Assembly: GCF_003751505.1 (NCBI RefSeq)
Contig: NZ_RJVB01000002.1
Span: forward strand, 248,001-312,000
Source of the DNA: Erwinia sp. JUb26
Lineage (GTDB): Bacteria; Pseudomonadota; Gammaproteobacteria; Enterobacterales; Enterobacteriaceae
Direction: 5' to 3'
DNA length: 64,000 bases
Shown here one piece after another: positions 61,209 to 64,000 of this stretch. The translations under genes were made by a program, and so were the position numbers. Under the pieces are notes generated by a model that saw nothing but the letters and a program-made list of their open reading frames with translations, ran no database searches and was not told the DNA's origin. Position 1 is the first letter of the stretch. Every line of letters starts with the position of its first letter.

Positions 61209-63389
61209 ATGACTGAGTTAAGACCTTCTTTTCTGGGGAAAAAGGGTTATGCGCTGTTTTCAGCGATCTTCATCGGCACGCTGGCCTCGTCGGTCGCCAT
61301 GGCGGCAGACGCCCCCGCCGCCACCGGCAGCAGCGATAAAACGGCGAAGGATGCGGGCACGATGACGGTGGAAGCCAGCGTCGCCGATGCCGATAAGCCG
61401 ATGACCTCCGGCTACCAGCCGCTGAACTCCACGACGGCCACGCTGACCAATATGCCGCTGCTGGATATTCCGCAGGTGGTGAACACCGTCAGCGATCGGG
61501 TGCTCGAAGATCAGCATTCCACCACGCTGGATGAAGTGCTTAACAACGTCAGTAACGTCGTGCAGACCAACACCCTTGGCGGCACACAGGACGCCTTCGT
61601 GCGCCGCGGCTTCGGCAGCAACCGAGATGGTTCCGTGCTGACCAACGGCCTGAAAACCGTTCTGCCACGCAGCTTTAACGCCGCCACCGAGCGGGTCGAA
61701 GTGCTGAAGGGCCCGGCCTCAACGCTATACGGCATCCTCGATCCGGGTGGGCTGATTAACGTGGTCACCAAGCGGCCGGAGCGCACCTTTGGCGGCTCCA
61801 TCTCGGCGACCTCCAGCAGCTTTGGCGGCGGCACCGGAACCGTGGATCTGACCGGGCCGATCGAAGGCACCAACCTGGCGTATCGCCTGATTGGCTCCTA
61901 TCAGCACGAAGACTACTGGCGTAACTTCGGCAAGGAGCGCAGCAGCTTTATTGCCCCGTCTCTGACCTGGTTCGGCGACGATGCGACGGTTAATATCGCG
62001 TATTCCCATCGCAACTACAGTACCCCGTTCGATCGCGGCACCATTTTCGATCTGAATACCGGCCATGCGGTAAATGTAAGCCGCGAAACCCGCTTTGATG
62101 AAGAGTACAACATCACCGACGGCGAATCGGACCTCGCGCAGCTGAATGCCGAATACCGCATTAACAATCAGTGGACGGCGAAGTTCGACTACAGCTTCAG
62201 CCAGGATAAATACAGCGACAACCAGGCGCGCGTGATGGCCTATGACGCCACCACCGGCAACCTGACCCGCCGCGTTGACGCCACGCAGGGATCGACCCAG
62301 CGTCAGCACTCGGCGCGCTTCGATCTGCAGGGCGACGTGGTGATTGGCGGCCTGTACAACGAGATCCTGACCGGGGTGGCGTACGAGAATTACGATCTGC
62401 TGCGCACCGATATGATCCGCTGTAAGAACGTGCAGGACTTCAATATCTACAATCCGAGTTACGGTTCGACCGGCAAATGCACCACGGTCTCCGCCTCGGA
62501 CAGCGACCAGACCATCCAGCAGGTTAGCTACTCGGCCTACGTGCAGGATTCGCTGTATCTGACCGATAAGTGGATTGCCGTCAGTGCTCTGCGCTATCAG
62601 TACTTTACCGAGTACGCCGGTAAGGGCCGTCCGTTCAACACCAATACCGACAGCACCGACAATGCCTGGGTGCCGAAATTTGGTCTGGTGTATAAAGCGA
62701 CGCCGTCGATCTCACTGTTCGGTAACGTTTCACGTTCGTTTATGCCGCAGTACTCGATTGCCAGCTACATCGGCGAGCTGCCGCCGGAAACCGCGACCGC
62801 TTGGGAAGCCGGGGCCAAATTCGATCTGTTTGACGGCGTAACGGCGAACGTCACCCTGTTTAACATCAATAAAAACAACGTACTGTATACCGAAACCATC
62901 AACGATGAGAGCGTAGCGAAAACCGCCGGACGGGTGCGTTCACGCGGGGTGGAGGTGGATGTTGCCGGGGCGCTGACGCAGAACATCAACGTTATCGCCA
63001 GCTACGGCTATACCGATGCCAAAGTGATGGAAGACCCGGACTACAAAGGGAAAATGTTGCCTAACGTGCCGCGCCACACCGGATCGCTGTTCCTGACCTA
63101 CGATTTCCACAACGTGTATGACGGCAATACCCTGACCGTGGGCGGCGGGGGCCATGCGGTCAGCCGCCGTTCCGGCGACAACGGCGAAGATTATTCGCTA
63201 CAGGGCTATGCGGTTGCCGATGCGTTCGCCTCTTACAAAATCAAGGCAGAGCATCCGGTAACGCTGCAGGTTAATGTGAAGAATATCTTCGACAAAACTT
63301 ATTACACCTCGTCTATCGCCACCAACAATCTGTCTAACCAGATTGGCGATCCGCGCGAAGTGCAGTTCACGGTCAAAATGGATTTCTGA
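61209..63389 (+). CDS. TonB-dependent siderophore receptor (FhuA/FoxA/FpvA group)
   Basis: A 726-residue outer-membrane receptor. The signal peptide ends near SVAMAA, the TonB box is probably GTMTVEA, and the plug has LLDIPQVVNTVSDRVLEDQH, FVRRGFGSNRDG and VLKGPASTLYGILDPGGLIN. The YGxxxPGGxINxVTKRP pattern marks hydroxamate-type siderophore receptors. The barrel ends VQFTVKMDF with terminal Phe. It diverges from the eight-gene ABC operon and presumably supplies it with substrate. No strong ribosome site precedes the ATG. The siderophore is not identified. Confidence 0.9.
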   Translation: MTELRPSFLGKKGYALFSAIFIGTLASSVAMAADAPAATGSSDKTAKDAGTMTVEASVADADKPMTSGYQPLNSTTATLTNMPLLDIPQVVNTVSDRVLEDQHSTTLDEVLNNVSNVVQTNTLGGTQDAFVRRGFGSNRDGSVLTNGLKTVLPRSFNAATERVEVLKGPASTLYGILDPGGLINVVTKRPERTFGGSISATSSSFGGGTGTVDLTGPIEGTNLAYRLIGSYQHEDYWRNFGKERSSFIAPSLTWFGDDATVNIAYSHRNYSTPFDRGTIFDLNTGHAVNVSRETRFDEEYNITDGESDLAQLNAEYRINNQWTAKFDYSFSQDKYSDNQARVMAYDATTGNLTRRVDATQGSTQRQHSARFDLQGDVVIGGLYNEILTGVAYENYDLLRTDMIRCKNVQDFNIYNPSYGSTGKCTTVSASDSDQTIQQVSYSAYVQDSLYLTDKWIAVSALRYQYFTEYAGKGRPFNTNTDSTDNAWVPKFGLVYKATPSISLFGNVSRSFMPQYSIASYIGELPPETATAWEAGAKFDLFDGVTANVTLFNINKNNVLYTETINDESVAKTAGRVRSRGVEVDVAGALTQNINVIASYGYTDAKVMEDPDYKGKMLPNVPRHTGSLFLTYDFHNVYDGNTLTVGGGGHAVSRRSGDNGEDYSLQGYAVADAFASYKIKAEHPVTLQVNVKNIFDKTYYTSSIATNNLSNQIGDPREVQFTVKMDF

Positions 63390-63493
63390 TCCGCACGTTT
63401 AAAGCAGCCGTTTATTCTGTGCAAACGTAGTTTATCTCCTGAAGTACATCGGATGTTATGACGACGCCAGTCGTCGCTTTCAGGAGAGAAACT

Positions 63494-64000
63494 ATGGCAG
63501 AGCAGCAATTTGACTACATCATCATCGGTGGTGGTTCCGCAGGATGCGTTATCGCCACGCGATTGATAGAGGCCCAGGCAGGCAGCGTCCTGCTGCTGGA
63601 AGCCGGCGGTCGCGACGACAGCCTGTTCCACAAAATTCCCGCCGGACTGGTAAAGCTTTCCCCCAAAACCCGCTGGCCCTACCGCACCCTTCCCCAACAG
63701 CATGTCAATAATCGCGTTATGCAGGTCGCTCAGGGCCGCGTGCTGGGCGGCGGCAGTTCCGTCAACGGCATGATCTATCTGCGCGGCCAGCCCCGGGACT
63801 ATGACGACTGGGCGGAAGAATACGGCTGCCGTGGCTGGAGCTTTAACGATCTGCTCCCCTTCTTCAGAAAAGCAGAAAACAACGAATGCCTGAGCGGAAG
63901 CTATCACGCCCAGCAGGGGCCGCTGAGCGTCAGCGAAAACCAGTTCCGCCACCCGTTAACCGATGCCTTCGTTCGCGCCGGGCAGGAGCAGGGCCTGCCG
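63494..64000 (+). CDS. GMC family FAD oxidoreductase, N-terminal part
   Basis: The first 169 codons, cut off by the window end. The start ATG follows AGGAGAG. The FAD Rossmann motif YIIIGGGSAGCVIATRL is at residues 8-24 and the GMC signature GRVLGGGSSVNGMIYLRGQP is near residues 83-102, followed by YDDWAEE. Members oxidise alcohols such as choline (BetA) or other primary alcohols. The substrate cannot be told from this part. It lies 104 bp after the receptor gene in the same direction, probably as a separate unit. Confidence 0.88.
   Translation, partial: MAEQQFDYIIIGGGSAGCVIATRLIEAQAGSVLLLEAGGRDDSLFHKIPAGLVKLSPKTRWPYRTLPQQHVNNRVMQVAQGRVLGGGSSVNGMIYLRGQPRDYDDWAEEYGCRGWSFNDLLPFFRKAENNECLSGSYHAQQGPLSVSENQFRHPLTDAFVRAGQEQGLP

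Overview
The window is a chromosomal segment of a gamma-proteobacterium of the order Enterobacterales. Many genes match the E. coli versions in length and motif (btsT-yjiX-yjiA, malS, bax, btsSR, mdtJI, lldPRD, fecIRABCDE). GC content is high in the coding regions, and the gene order differs from E. coli. An Erwiniaceae-type genome (Pantoea/Erwinia) is my best guess, from the mix of genes rather than from a marker. No rRNA, tRNA, CRISPR array, integrase or intact insertion sequence was seen.

Left part (1-15.6 kb). It opens with the end of the pyruvate transporter gene btsT, then yjiX and the G3E GTPase gene yjiA. A degraded LytTR gene end and a 13-unit TGCC microsatellite follow. Next come malS and bax (divergent, as in E. 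coli) and the pyruvate-sensing pair btsS/btsR, which in E. coli is far from its target btsT. After that: a polar amino acid ABC transporter divergent from a CapA-type protein, a ClpP-fold periplasmic protein, a PchB-like chorismate mutase, an AraC regulator with a LysE-type exporter, and the spermidine exporter mdtJI.

Middle (15.7-36.2 kb). A YclNOPQ/CeuBCDE-type siderophore ABC operon diverges from a FepA-like receptor, with Fur-type sites between them. Then come lldPRD with two LldR-type operators 124 bp apart, a DUF2000 gene facing an Lrp/AsnC regulator, an AraC regulator, and an AT-rich 1.7-kb stretch containing one 38-residue membrane protein. A LacI regulator follows. A repeat-rich 740-bp spacer (43-bp tandem array, 44-bp duplication, inverted pair of a dispersed element) separates it from a ribose-type ABC transporter plus polyol dehydrogenase operon, whose promoter region holds two near-identical LacI-type operators.

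Right part (36.4-64 kb). A complete ferric citrate system fecIRABCDE with a Fur box and transcript hairpins is followed by a GGDEF/EAL protein, an AraC/quinone-reductase-like divergon, a GNAT-LuxR-NCS1 operon and a Wzz/FepE protein. The most unusual locus is a tightly overlapping eight-gene operon read leftward from 60758: siderophore ATPase, two permeases, binding protein, PepSY membrane protein, two tandem PstS-like proteins without signal peptides, and an RpiR/MurR-type regulator. It diverges from an FhuA/FoxA-like TonB receptor. The window ends inside a GMC oxidoreductase gene.

Overall this is an iron-acquisition-rich region (three TonB receptors, three FecCD-type ABC systems, one ECF sigma/anti-sigma pair) mixed with pyruvate, lactate and polyol use.
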